Position numbers and translations under genes: made by a program
Source of the DNA: Scortum barcoo
Lineage: Eukaryota; Chordata; Actinopteri; Centrarchiformes; Terapontidae
Assembly (NCBI GenBank): GCA_023238725.1
Contig: CM041533.1
Span: forward strand, 26,136,068 to 26,200,067
Length of the DNA stretch: 64,000 nt
Reading direction: 5' to 3'
Notes under the pieces: generated by a model
The model's database searches: none
What the model saw: the letters and a program-made list of their open reading frames with translations, nothing else
Told to the model about the DNA's origin: nothing
Shown: positions 44,371 to 57,826 of the stretch, one piece after another
Layout of the letters: each line of letters starts with the position of its first letter
Position numbering within the stretch: the stretch's first letter is position 1

Positions 44371-47162
44371 GACAAAGGCACTGACACAGGACACTTTTAA
44401 TTACCATCACACACACAAACACACACTCATACTACACCCACAGGCTAATTAAAAACTGCCAGGATGTATTTAAACGTCCTACACTGGCAGTAAATGAACT
44501 CCTCCACAGTAATCCCTTTCAAGATGGAAAGTAACTAATTAGATATTACTCCTGTTACTTTTATTGCATTTAATTAACAGCACCACAGTGCCTGGTTTCC
44601 TTTACTTTTCAGAATATTTAAAATATTTTACATTTAAGTTGTTCAGTATAGCCACTTTACCAACATTAACTACTAAACCAACAAAGAACTCAGCACTTGT
44701 ATCCCTGGGGACAAATAAGGTTATAGCGCCTTAAAGGCACTTTCCACTTGTGAGGCCTGTGGCTTGATCCACATGTAATATTCCTCCTACCTGTTGCCTT
44801 TTGGCTACATTTTCCCTGCCAACCAACTTGAGGAATTAGCTGCTTGAGCCAGCCAGAACTGATGTCATGTGGTTTTGGCAATTTTGCGGCGCAGTTTCAA
44901 TTGTCCAGCTCAGTCTGTGGGTCATAAAAAGTGTCTACATGTGGGTGATTTTTACAAGGAGAGCATAAGGGGGAAGAGAGGAAATGAATGAGAGGGATCA
45001 ATCTAGAGAGGCATTTACTTTAGTTTGATGTTGATAGACTGCTCAATTTAGGACTCATTTATCTCTTCCTGACATTAATACTAACAAAGGCCGAGGGAGA
45101 AATCAGGAGGGGTTGGCTAATGCTGAAAGATATTGTGACTAAAGTGACAGATAAGTGCAAACCAAATATTTCAAAGACTACAATTCATCCTACATAGAAT
45201 TAGCTCTATGGAAACTTGAATGTTTCCTAAACTCCTCAATGATAAATGAGTTCAACATGTATCACTTGGATCTGATCTTGAAGCTTTTGCAATAATACAA
45301 ATAATCTTTCAAGAACATCCCATAGTCACTTCATCAGTAGGTGCGTTTGCTCAGATGTCAGCTGGTGAATATCTGGAGTTCTCTGGTTAGAGTCAGCAGT
45401 TAAAAGAGGCTGCAAATCTTCATCTTACTACAATGTAAATTGTGAGTTTTGTGAAAGCTGTTACCGGTGCTGGTTATTTGTTGGTTGGAATGAGACTGGT
45501 GTTTTGTACTGACAAGATCTCTTTTTAGAGTCAGTTCAGGTGGAGGATCAGCCTGATATTTAGTATTGGTAGTAGTAGTAGTAGTATTAGTATTGGTATT
45601 TCTACTTTTTACTAGTAACTGATAAAGATGTGTGGATACAGAGGTGTGGAACCAGGCTAGGGATGATTTTCCCAACTGCATTTTCAATCAGCTCTACTGT
45701 CAAATTTGTAATTTAGTGAACTGAATCCTATCTATCATATTAGAGGTGGATGATACTAGATGATGTTCAATTTGACTATATCACCGATATAATTTCTATG
45801 CATTTAATTTATAGCCCCCACTTTAAAAATGTGCAACTTTGCTATACCCCAGTGGAGAAACTGAAATGAACTGTGCTAGTACTGAAAACACACTTTGGCA
45901 GAGAGTAATGCATGTTGATAGACAAACAACTCCAACTCTCACAGAACACTGACACACGGTAGCTTTCATGAAAACAGAAGTTTGATATCAGGTATTTTAA
46001 AAGTAGGAAAAGACTGTTTGACTTATGTTACAAATCAGCTTGTTGACTCTCTTACAGGTCATCTGCTAGAGAGATGATGCACAGTGAATGAGTCACTACA
46101 GCACACAGAAACACATCAACACTCCCACTCTCTTCCCATTCACCTGCTGCTCTGACTGACTGTGTGTGCTCTGATTTCTTCATATTCTTCAATTGTAACA
46201 GGCCCTCATGTGTGCTGGGCAGCCCTCTAATGAGCCCTCAGGGAGGGGTGTGGTCATGGTGAGGTATTGTGATTGGTCAGACGGTCAGATTAAAGCAGCT
46301 CATAAAACTTTATTAGCACCCCACATTGTGACCATGTACAGACTGTGGGACGCACGCTGGCGGACAGTTCAGAGCACCACGCACAAATTCACACACACTT
46401 AGAAGGTGTTGAGAAACTGGAGGCCAGACAGACATTATGAAACATGTTTTACAGAGTGTCTGGCAAAAGAAACACAAAGAACAATAGACTTTCATTTAAT
46501 CTGACCATGTGAGTGAAAGTCAGACAGCGTATTTGAGAAGTGTCTGTTTGTCTCTGTAGTTGTCAAAAGATGTTTGTAGATCCTTCATGCAATCTTAGTG
46601 CTCCTACTTCCTGCAGTTGACACTGGTTATGACTCTTTGATGAGACTGTGGGTGTCTGCTTGCATTACTTCACCCTCCTGGTATCTTCTCCTCACCGTCC
46701 TCACTTGTTCCTACTCATTATGTGAGCTTTATAGCTGTAGCCAGTTTCATGGTGAAGTTTAATGAATGTTCTCTTTTTGTTTGTTTTCTGTGTGTGGTCA
46801 CATAGATCTCATTCAAATTGTGAAAATATTGTGAGATTAATGTTCTTATATATTTTTCTCAAACATGCAACAGTATTTCCATAATCATACCTGGACACAG
46901 GCTGCGAGCAGAAGTATGTTTATTCTGTCCAACAGTGATACCGTGACCAGTGAAAAAACCATTGTGTGCTTTGTCGATACCACGAAAGAAGTAATTTCTA
47001 TTTTCCTGAATTACTTGCATTGAGATGCACTCATGAGTGTATTTCATGCTTTTTTTACAGCTCTTTTCTACTGTTTTTTTAAGTTTTAGTTTAAGCTAAA
47101 CTTAAGTTCATTTTGAATGAATGAATGTACAAGACATGAAATTATATATATATATATATAAT

Positions 47163-47237
<75 letters not shown>

Positions 47238-47456
47238 ATGTATCATTAAGTAATTGGTCGTTTTGTGTTTCCTTCCATTTACTGGAAAGTATTGAAGGTA
47301 AATATGTGATCATCATAATTTAGATTGAAAGAAAAATACTTTCTGTTCATCTGTCATCAGTCCATCAGGACATACACATATAGTAAAGCAGGCTTTCATT
47401 TATTACATTTAATACTGACTGAGCTTTCAAACGTGTCTCAATAAAGTTTGTAACAA
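44371..47456. other. Intergenic region prg4-dusp12
   Basis: Between the divergently oriented prg4 and dusp12 I see no supportable coding exon. Short open frames exist (for example 45400-45687 minus and 46208-46402 plus), but they have no recognisable domains and no convincing splice partners. The region contains a TA microsatellite near its right end. Confidence 0.6.
47143..47233. repeat. (TA)n tract
   Basis: TA dinucleotide run of about 90 bp, interrupted once by ATCA near 47161. Frames reading poly Tyr-Ile across it are artefacts. Confidence 0.95.
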
Positions 47457-47459
47457 ACT

Positions 47460-47914
47460 CTGGGTGCAGCGGAACTAAAGAGTTCTCCTACATGTTTCCA
47501 CCCGGACAGTCTAAAAGACGAACCAAACAACTCTGTGCGCACACGTTTTCTTTTTCTTTTATCAAAGTCTGTATTCTGTGTTGTTACAGACTGTTTGACT
47601 TTTTTCCTTCAGCAGTTCAGATCGATCCAAACAGCTGAGCGAGCTGAGCTGACGAGGTAAGATGATCTGTCTGTCTGTCTGTCTGTGTGTCTGTCTGCTC
47701 AGACAGCTGCTGTTACTGCAGGTTGGTCATCAGGAAACAGTGGAGCAGTCTACACAGCAAGCCTACAAGAGAGAAACAAGACAACACTGTCAAACTGTGA
47801 GATTCAGTCATTCAGTCACACATGTTAGGAGTGTGTGTCCACAAGACAGAGTGATGCAGTCAATCTCCTCATAGCAGCAGCAGAAGCGTCATACATGAAG
47901 CAGGAGTTTCTAAA

Positions 47915-47980
<66 letters not shown>

Positions 47981-48264
47981 CATGAATATAATCTAGTAAA
48001 CCCCAAACATATTTAATGTGTTTTGAGATGGCCATGTATTGATATTTTGTGTGTTTTCTATCATTTTTTTTATTCCCACATTTTAAAAGTAATGCAAGAA
48101 TTTAAGAAGAGCATTTAAATGACCTCTGCTTCCTCAGAGTGACAGTGAGAAAAGTGACGCTGGTGTTCACCTGTGTGCTTTATTTGTGTCTGTATTAACT
48201 GTACTGTATTAAATATTTAGTACGGCCTCTCAGTGACATTAAAGCTTTGCTCAGCTCTCTGCAG
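47460..48264 (+). promoter_or_regulatory. dusp12: dusp12 5' region with probable non-coding first exon
   Basis: GACGAG then gtaaga at 47657 is an excellent donor, and ctctctgcag ending at 48264 is a good acceptor just 2 nt before the dusp12 ATG. A leader exon of roughly 47460-47656 and a 608-bp leader intron are therefore likely. No TATA box was identified. Confidence 0.5.
47922..47979. repeat. (TA)n tract in dusp12 leader intron
   Basis: Uninterrupted TA run of about 58 bp, the second long TA tract within 800 bp. Confidence 0.95.
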
Positions 48265-48266
48265 TC

Positions 48267-49241
48267 ATGCTCCTGGTGGATCCCGGTCTGTACATTGGCA
48301 CTGCGGCCGACCTCAACGACAGCCAGGCACTGACCGATGCAGCTGTCACTCACATCCTGTCCGTGGACTCTGTGGACCCTGCCTCTCAACTTCCTGCTGA
48401 TAGGAGCCTCCACAGAAAGTGGATCAATGTTCTGGATGAGGTGACCTCTGACCTCCTGAGTCACATGGACGACTGCTTCCTGTACATTCAGGAGGCTGTG
48501 GATGCAGGCAGGGCTGCACTTGTTCACTGGTAAGAGTCAGAGGTCAACGTTTCACTTTGTCTCCATCTTTCACTTGACACTGTAGATTCTATCCAGTGTT
48601 TAACTTCACTGAGAATTAATCCTCATTTAATTATGACTGAGGAGTGAAGACATGTTGAACAAGTGTAAAAATAAATAAACCTGCAATAACGTAATTCACT
48701 TTCTTTCTTGAAGTTATGAATAAATACACACATTTTTGAATGTATGTGTTCAGTCATTCTTGTCCAGCTTCTGTAACTGATCCATGATGGAAACATGAAA
48801 AATCAAAATAAAGTGATGTGTGTCTGTGTGTATCAGTCAGGCCGGTCGGAGTCGCAGTGCCACCATCATCACTGCATATCTAATGAAAAGATACCAGCTG
48901 GGCTTCACTGAGGCTTACCACAGACTGAGGAGTGTCAAACAGGATGTACAGTAAGTGTATGTGTGGGTGAGATGTATGCCCTTGTGTTCTCATTAGTTTA
49001 TTGACTGCAGATAACTATTAGCTGGATGTGTTTCAGGGTCAACAGTGGTTTTGAGGAGCAGTTGTGTCTGTATGAAACCATGCAGTGTGAAGTGGACACA
49101 TCCAGTCCTCTTTACAAACAGTACAGATTGACCAAGATCACTGAGAAGTACCCTGGTAACCACACACGTGTACACACACACTCTCAAAATAATTGTATAA
49201 ATGTACCATTTTTCATACATGTATCATTATTTCTCTCTCTC

Positions 49242-49272
<31 letters not shown>

Positions 49273-50917
49273 AGAATTGCAGCATGTTCCCAGAGAACTG
49301 TTTGCCATTGACCCTGCTCACTCCAGCTCCTCTGAAGTGTCCTACCGCTGCAGGAAGTGCAGGTAAAAGGTGGAAATCTTCATAGTGTGGCTGAAGAAAG
49401 CTTTATAATGCTGCTGACTTGATGTAAAATGGGAATAGTCAAAGGCCTTCAAGTAGGGAGCTTTTTTTGAAATTTTCTTCCTGAATTCTGATGCCAATTA
49501 AAAGGCAACCTGTTAATATTTTTTATATATATAATTTTGTAATCACACAGAATAATTAAACATTCTGGGAAATTGATTCCAGCTCCATATTTATCCTCTG
49601 TTTTTTCCTCTGCAGACGAACTCTGTTTCGTGGCTCCAGCCTTCTCAGTCACCCAGTAGGAGAGGGAGCACCAGCCTTCGGTCACAAGAAGTCCAGTAAC
49701 CTCACTGGTAAGAACACAACCATACTGTTGGCAAGTTTGTCAGGTCCAGAGGATTTTAAGAGTGAGTTGAATTGAGGGCACAAAGACTACATTAGATTAA
49801 AGGGAAAGGTGCGCATCTAAGCACACAGACACACCCAGGATACACCTGAGCAAACTGCCTCTGCTGCAGAGCACTGAAAGCTGAAAGACCCGCATCAACC
49901 AACCAATCAAGAGCAGGAGGGAAAATAGCTGGAATGGCTTTACATGAGCCATAAGGAAAGTTGTAGATGAGAAAAAAAGTATATCAATAACATCAGCTAT
50001 ACAGTGAGAGCAGCACAAAATTATTCAGAGGAAGATAGAGAACTAAAATAACTAAACAAATAAAAAATAAACAAAAAACCTTCTCTCATCTTGTATTCTG
50101 TAATCTGGATCTGTGTGGGTTCACTGTCATGACTTACTGGGACACTTGAATAGAACAACATTGTTAATGTGATTTGTTAATGATGATCCACAGTGTAAAA
50201 GTGTATTTCTACAGTCACACATTGTGAATGTGTCATTAATCATAAGTAATGACATGTTACACATTGTTGTACAGGAGACATCCAATGTACGTCTTACTTC
50301 ATTGAACCAGTGCAGTGGATGGAACAAGCTCTACTCGGAGTAATGGATGGACAGGTAATACATATGTACACATACACAGGTCAGGATACAGTGTTATTTA
50401 TTTGACCTAAAAAAAAAACACCCTCACCTGAAGTGCTTCTGATCAGGTTTCAGGTCAAATCAGATTACCTGAGATTTTGGACTACAAAAACTACAGATAG
50501 GGTTAGATTAGGGTTAACAGTCGTTTACACAGTCACTGTCATTTTATTGATGTGTGATGTATCACATTCATTATCTAGACCAATACTACACCGTTGTTGT
50601 CTGGTTGTTCCAGACAACCGTGTGTGAATGTTAATTACTGTGGAGCCTCTGATCTACACATCTTACTTAAAACACACACGTCTCTTTATTTGCACTGATG
50701 GTACTTCCCTCCTCTCTTTTTCTGTATATGTGTGTGTGCTTCTCTGTGTACATGTGTGTGCATGCATGTGTAGCTGCTGTGTCCTAAGTGTAACTCTAAG
50801 CTGGGTTCATTCAGCTGGTGTGGTGATCAGTGTTCGTGTGGTCGATGGGTCACTCCCGCCTTCCAGCTGCACCGCAACAGAGTGGACGAGATCCGACAAC
50901 TGAGCATACAGAAATGA
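48267..50917 (+). CDS. dusp12: Dual-specificity phosphatase 12, 7 coding exons
   Basis: Coding exons: 48267-48529, 48837-48950, 49037-49155, 49275-49362, 49616-49707, 50275-50354, 50774-50917; all GT-AG, phases close, 299 aa (human 340, mainly a longer N-terminus there). DUSP12 removes phosphate from Ser/Thr/Tyr residues and has been linked to ribosome biogenesis and stress responses (family knowledge). The catalytic loop is HCQAGRSRS, with Cys88 and Arg94; Asp57 in NVLDEV is the likely general acid. The cysteine codon is split TG/T by intron 1. The C-terminal half carries the zinc-binding cysteines: CRKC (exon 4 end), CTSYFIEPVQWM, then LLCPKC and GDQCSCGRW before the ending VDEIRQLSIQK. MLLVDPGLYIG was taken as the start because it matches the conserved phosphatase beginning and no upstream in-frame exon was found. 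Confidence 0.97.
49245..49273. repeat. (GT)n microsatellite at dusp12 exon 4 acceptor
   Basis: The GT tract runs directly into the tgtag acceptor of exon 4 and replaces the usual polypyrimidine tract. Confidence 0.9.
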
Positions 50918-51457
50918 CACACACACATGCACTCTCATACATAAATAAATACAGTCTCTGCAGGCAGAAAAAGAGATAGCACACAGTGGGTTTGGGTGTT
51001 GAAGAAAATGAACATTTTTTTTTATTACTGCAGGATGTCTTTGTGTGACACTGAAAGTCAAACCAGTTTATACAGACTGTGTCACACTGTTGACATCTCT
51101 GGATGGTTACTGATATCATGTGATTGGCATGCCATTATTTATAAGAATAATAATGTTTAAAGGAATGAGAAAAAAATCCAACATCAATAGATGAAATATG
51201 AATTAGAAAAAAGCCATCACAGCACAGATGGCCATCAGGCCCACAACATCTCACTACAGCCTATATGTCAGTGTTGGTGTAATGCAGAATGTTCTCAGTT
51301 AACAAGTGTCAGAAAAAGTGAATTTTATACCACAGCTAATATTGCTGTAGAATATTATAATAATAGAGTAGAGGATCCCCTTTAATATTCTACTTATTTT
51401 TTTTAATTGTGAGAGAAGGATCGATGTAATACACACAAATTATGTAAATAAATGAAA

Positions 51458-51463
51458 AATAAA
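51458..51463 (+). terminator. dusp12: Poly(A) signal of dusp12
   Basis: AATAAA about 540 nt after the dusp12 stop. Earlier ataaata variants at about 50940-50950 are alternative weaker candidates. Confidence 0.5.
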
Positions 51464-52009
51464 AGCTCAGTCTGCTGCAATCTGTTCCTGTTATTCTGTA
51501 AATAAATCAGAGATCTTTGTGTGTGTGTGTGAGAGAGAGAGAGAGACATGCGGACGGATTGGCTGAAGTGATGGATAGTGGGTCCAACACAAAGATCGCA
51601 TCGGGATGAATTTCAACAGATTTATTTGTTCTGGAGTTTCTTACAGGCAGATGTTAAAAACACAGACCACATTCCTCCATCGTAAGTCAGATGACTAATG
51701 AATGAAATGAAATGAATACTGCTTTGTAGCCCAGATAAACTCACTGGGACCTGTGATTAGAGCCTAGGGCTCCAGATGCCTTCTACTGATACTTTTAGAG
51801 GCACTGAAGGTCCAATTCAACCAAAATCCAACATTGAGAGGAATTCATTTACAAAAAATATTTTACCCTTCAGGGGTTTAAACTCTTTTATCAGAGGACA
51901 GTTTGTCATTCAATCTACTCACAGTCCCTCAACATAGTTATATCAGGGTAATGTCACACTTTATGGAGAGGGACACAACTCTAAGAAAGCATAAAGAAAG
52001 AAAAAAAAA

Positions 52010-52250
52010 AAGGTACTTTGTGAAAGAAGCACTCAAATCTTATACATCAGTAAAACAGTAATACTACAGTGTAGAAGTATTATTTATTCAAATTCATTCA
52101 TTTTAACTGAAGTACCAACTATGCAAAATTATTGGAATAAAATGACTTTGAATAAATTGTGGGAGCTTTACCTGTATTGGAGTAATTTTACACTATAGTG
52201 TCTGTACTTTTACTGAAGTAAAAGTGAGTAGTTCTTTCACCACTGGCAAT
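52010..52250. repeat. Probable dispersed repeat fragment
   Basis: The sequence around tactttgtgaaagaagcact and ttttactgaagtaaaagtga resembles a repeat family common in teleost intergenic DNA. Boundaries are not defined and the identification is from memory. Confidence 0.4.
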
Positions 52251-54494
52251 GTAGGCACCTTTTGTAGGCAGTGTTACAAGATTTCGATGCTTTGAATTAG
52301 TTCAAATGTAAATGTGGGTTTCTCATGCTTTAATAACAATAATTCATTTATAGCTAATGGCCTAAAATGAGGTGAAATTGTGATCCTTAATGGATGAAAA
52401 TAAGGTTTTCCTACTGGCTGAGCCTTCATGGTTATCATCAGATGGTTAGTTGACCATCAGTGGGTCAGCTCTCTGTTGGCTGACTGTGCCAGATGTGACC
52501 CAGCTTGGATGCTGAACAAGGATCAATTTCATCATCCTAAACCAGATGAGGGCTGAGAGAAAATGTTGAGTTTGCCATCTAAGAAGTTTATATATAGCAT
52601 GTCATATTGTTATTATTTTGCTATTCAAATGACACAGATATAATTTGAAAAAGTAATGCATGAACAAAGGTACTCCTGGTCAGTTTGTATTTCCCAGTGG
52701 AGTTGCTTGCTTTAAGAGTCCCTAGTTGTAGTAACACATGGATGCCACATGGTGGGAGATCAGCTCCAATGAAAACGTCTACGTCGTCTGCAGCTGCTTG
52801 AGAGAGGCTTTCTAACAAAGAGAGGTGAACCATTGAAAGACTTGAAGTAGGAGGAGCCTGTAACAGTCAATAGCATCAACAACAGATGAACATGGAGGTG
52901 AGAAGACTTGGAGGCGTCTTAGTAAAGTATAATAGAATATTAAACAGAAGAATAAGAAACAACTCTCTTTCTAATTAAGACCTGTTTAGTTAAGGTTTCA
53001 GCAAATATTCCAGACTTCACAGTTACTATTGTTACTAAGTATTTTATTCATAGACAATAATATCAGGTTTTGTTTCATTTACTATAATGTTTGCTTTCAG
53101 TGGAGGTTTGTGAATTATGGTGATTATCCAAATAGTTGGTATTACCACTTTTGATTAAAAAAAGCCATGAATAAAATCATTATTTTGGATAAGCCATCAA
53201 ATATCAGCTCAGAAAGTCATTTCATGTTCATCTGCTTGTGTATATGTACAGTATGTAAGTTAATCCTGCTCTGCCACCACACAGATCCTTAAGATGGCTT
53301 TAGATAAAATTTAACAAGGCTTTTTGGAACATCTTATAACATCCAGGAAACACTATTGGAAGTATTTGAGGTGTGCATTTGAGTGTGATGATGTCAGATC
53401 TAAGTGCCAACAGATCCCCGAGAGCCTGAAAGCACAGTTTGTGGATTGTTACAGTGAGTGGTATTAAAAGAGGTTGTTCCCCCGGCGCTGGACTGTAACT
53501 CTGTCCTGTCCAACAGACGCCTGGAAAACTGGAGCGCACACACTGGAAATGTGGTGAGGGAGGGGAGGAATGAAAACAGTGACTGCCAACAAAAAGAGAG
53601 GGTTATGTAAAAGAGGTAGAAAATGGGTTTAAATAAGGTAAAGTGAAAACGTGTGAAAATTACCAAAAAGAAAGGAAAGGGAGAGAGTGGGGATGTGGTC
53701 TGAGTTTTCCATGCTCTCATAAGCAGTGGAATTAGGAATCAATCAATGGGGACTTCCCACATGTGTCTGTGTGTATGTGTGCCTGAGAGAGTGTGTGAGT
53801 TTGTGTGTGAGCCATAAGACCGTTACTGGGATATATGTAGTTATCCACCGTAATACTCTTGTTTATCAGCAGACAACAACAGAGGGGATTTTTTTTACAA
53901 TCTCCATTTTGAAAATTTCAGAAAGACCCCTCATTTTGTGATGTGAAATATCACATCTTTAACATAATTTTAAGATGGCTGAAGAATCTGAATGTCCACT
54001 ACTGATGATTAACTAATTGCAAAAGCCAATGCACAAATACTAGGCATAAATCTTCCATTAAAGAGTACCCACCTTTATTAATAAACCCACCATGTGGATA
54101 AAGTGCACTTTCATAGACACTGAACGTTGAGTGTTGCTGTATCTCTACAATAAAGTTAATCAAGGACCCAAGGCTGGCAACCATGACCACACATGGGTAT
54201 TGAAGGAACATGTCACCCAACAGTGTCACACAGGGTTTTTAGACAACAATGGTACAGAGAAAAAAACATATATAACATATCAGGCTTTAGATGGACACAA
54301 TACAATACAATAAGAAAAATATCAGCCAAAGTAGTTACATGTCCCCTTTTACTACAGACCTGAGGTAGTTAATATTAAATAAATAGGACAAAGGTGTTGG
54401 TTTTGAACAAATAAATGGAAATACAAATTTGTGGTTATGCAAAAATGTGGCTTTCAAGGTGTGTAGGATGTAATGTGAAAGTCCATGGTTGTGT

Positions 54495-54526
<32 letters not shown>

Positions 54527-54527
54527 C
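54495..54527. repeat. (TTAG)n tandem repeat
   Basis: Eight tandem TTAG units. The short, isolated array is a microsatellite, not telomeric DNA. Confidence 0.9.
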
Positions 54528-55504
54528 TTTTAGACACTGTTGATACTGTTCACATCTGTAATACATTTCTATCCTGCTAATACTAGTTTATTCTTTGAGA
54601 CAGAGACTCAACTTAATATTTATAATGCGATTTAATGACATATTGTCCTAATAACAATAATTTTAATGGTTTAATGTAAAATCATTAATTAATTTTTATT
54701 GTTTTTTTGCAAGCGTTGGGCTCCTGGCAGGCACTGTTGCTGGTTGACAAGTTCCTTATTAAACTGTCCACAGGAGTATCATCCTCCTTTTTCTTCAGAT
54801 GGTTCTGTTTAACTTTATAGCCGGTAAGAGTATCAAAATCCTTGTTTAAGTACTTTACATAAGACACGTATATGGCATGTTTTGTTTTTGTTTTTTATTT
54901 TAAGTAAATGGTTTTGTCTGCATTACTGATCCGGTGAGCAGAGATGTGTTGGTGCCTCTCAATGTGTGTAATAGTGTGTCTGCTAATAAAGTTGACATTG
55001 AATGATTGCAGTAATAAAAGTAAGTGCAGTGATGCAGATGCCAGACATTGCTGGAAACAGAGAAAAACACGTGTTGTCACATTGCCTGGATTTTTCCTTT
55101 AATGGCCATACAGAGTGTTCTTCTGATAAATGTCATTCCAAGTTGGTAACAGTGATCAAATCCTTATGTTGTTCTTCTCTGTCTTTCATTTGTCTTCTTT
55201 CTGTCCAAATCCTGCTCTAGCCAGCTTGCAGACAGAACTATTAAATCTTCCTAAAATGTAGTTTAGAGTTGACATTTTTTACTGCAGGTAAGTAAAACAT
55301 TACTGTTGTAAACATTTTAAGTAATTTTTTTATGATAACACTGTGTGCTGAGTTTCTGGGGTCACTCTGGCACAGTCTTAGATATCTTTTAATAAAGGTT
55401 TTACATTTAGTACACAAATCTTGTATTATGAACTGTTCCCAGTTTTTCCCAGCTTTACCCAAAGAAACCTACTAAACACTTATACCTTGATAGTATACTT
55501 CTCA

Positions 55505-55650
55505 TACTTAAAAAGAATAGTTCGACATGTTATATATAAATTTATATAAGAATATAAACGTATTCCCTTAATTTATGAGACTTACCAAAGAATCTATATC
55601 AATGTCATGTCTGTGCAAGTACAGAGGTAGAGCCAGGAGCCAGGTTAGGT
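55505..55650. repeat. Probable dispersed teleost repeat fragment
   Basis: It begins aagaatagttcgacatgtta and contains tgtctgtgcaagtacagagg plus gtagagccaggagccaggtt, resembling the same widespread fish repeat type as the fragment near 41812. Confidence 0.45.
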
Positions 55651-57798
55651 CTGTGTTGAGTGATTTATTTTAGACTTGTCTGCTTATGATTCAGATTTAA
55701 TTTGCAAATCAGAAATGAAGATAACTGCAGTACCATTTATACATGTTGCTACACTGTTTAATCCATTCTTTGGGGATCATTTCAGTGTACACATCACAAT
55801 TATCAATACTCGTGCAGTGCCTGTTCAACACCCGCCCGGGCTGATTGCTTGGCCTCCAGCATTTCTGCACCCTTCTTTACAAACACTCATCCAGACAGCT
55901 TCACACAAAACTCTTCATTCGTCACCACAGCAGCACTGGGAGTCTGAACTGTGGATCACTCTGTGATGTTCTGACACATTATGCATTCAGTAATGTTAAT
56001 TTCTTGAGCTGTTTTCTTACTCAGACTCAACCACCACCAAACTGCATTTCATGCTCACACACACGGACTGAATCATATAAAGTTTGTTACATTCTACTAC
56101 AAAAAACCCCCAACCCCTTCATTTTCATCATGGTGGGACAGTTCATGACCATCAACCATCATTATAAGATGCATACTGCATAATATTTTCCTGCACAAAA
56201 GCAGCAACAGTGAGCAACAGGGATGCAGAAGAGCTGACTGTCTCTAGAGAAAATGAGCTCAGATGAATCCAACAGATGTGTCCTGCTGCAGTCTGGACCA
56301 GTTAGTAGCATTAGAAATAAGCAGAGATTTGATGTGGATGTCTGACACTTTGCCTTTGCTTATTGTCTGCACCAGACTACAATCACTTTCATCAACCCGC
56401 TTCCTGTAACCTGATTCAGTGAATAGTTACAGGAACGACTGTAGGAGAGCGAAGGAGTGACACATTGGAGGACGTGAGTCACACTGTGACTCTGCGGTCT
56501 GTGTGTCTGGGCTCATGGGAGAGCTCGGCAGGATCTCTACTGTAAAAGCACTCAGGAGAGATCTGCTGCTCTGATTGGACTTACAGGAAAGGTGATTTTC
56601 ACAGGCTGTGTTTCATTATTCGAAAAGAGTGTAAAAGGTTTTTGGCAGTAGACTATGGGAGTCTGTCAGAAGTGCAATATTTGCAGATTCATGCAAGAAC
56701 TCTTTTTCAACTTTCCAGAATGAGCTATTTCTGTCTTTCTATTTCTTTTTACATTCTCCACCTTTGGCTGTACACAGGCCTGGAGAGCAGAATGATTTTC
56801 CATTGTGTGTGATTGAAGTGTGTTTTAATGTCTTCTAGTCTCCAATTATTTCATACTTTTTGTCCAGTTGTATCACAGTTTTATATTGCTATGAATTACC
56901 TGAGCTGCTTTTCATTTTAATGTTACTTTCATCATTTTGTTTTGACCACAACAACACTTTTCTGTCAGTAGTTAAGCTGTGTTTTTTTTCTCTGTCTGTC
57001 TGAGACACTGAGTAACAAACCAGATGTTCAGATCTAATGTCTGGGGGACACATTAGCTCTCTCCCCTGTCTCCTCCTCCACTCATCTCTGCTTCTCTATT
57101 TCCTCTCCCCTCCATTATTTTCCACCACTTTCCTCCTCTTTTCACCTCTGCTTACTTTTTTCATCACTCCCTTCTCTTCTGCTTTCTAGTATTTCCTCTC
57201 TACCAGCACTGAAGGTCTGGCTGGAGGCTGAAGCAAAGTGTCTGTATTTCATAACCTCTTGATGAAATTTCACCAAAATGTCTCATTAGGTGTAATGTAT
57301 AACTTTATGGAAAATTGAAAGTATCAGAAACAGTATCCATTCTATTATATATACATATAAATATATTCTGTTGGTTCCAGCATTTTAGTTAAGGTACATG
57401 ATACTTATACTACGTAAAATATTATTCTACAAAATTCCCATGTTTCCTCAAGGAGAACTGTAGCAGTGAGGAGATTTTTTTACTAAAAAGACTTTATTTG
57501 CCTAAGCCAGACATCTGAAGTCTTATATTAGCTTCACATAAACTTTAGGCTGTATTTTTTCACAGAACGAGGATTTTAGTCCCCATCACTTACACTGGAC
57601 ATGCATTAGGAAGGAATCTTCTGATGTCTAACATGGATAGGAAGAATGATTATAGCACGTAAAACTTCTTTCAGTGTGGCCACCTGACTATTGTTTTAAA
57701 TAGTAACCAGTTTCACACATCAAAATCAGTTCACTACAGCACGTGTGAACAAAAAGTTGTGTAAAGCCTTTTGTGGCTCCAGAGGGAGCTCTGTTCAG

Positions 57799-57826
57799 CT
57801 GACTCAAGTGATGTCACTTGAGTCAG
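57799..57826. promoter_or_regulatory. 28-bp palindrome with AP-1 and CRE-like sites
   Basis: Arms CTGACTCAAGTGA and TCACTTGAGTCAG are exact reverse complements around a TG centre. Each end carries an AP-1 heptamer (TGACTCA at 57800-57806 and TGAGTCA at 57819-57825), and the centre TGATGTCA (57809-57816) is one base from a CRE. Regulatory action is inferred from motif content only. Confidence 0.5.

Noticed and set aside
45400..45687. Minus-strand 95-codon frame with an Asn/Thr run
   Set aside because: Contains a trinucleotide repeat (45570-45590), no domain and no splice partners.
54495..54527. TTAG array as telomere-like or interstitial telomeric DNA
   Set aside because: Vertebrate telomeres are TTAGGG; this is a short tetranucleotide microsatellite.
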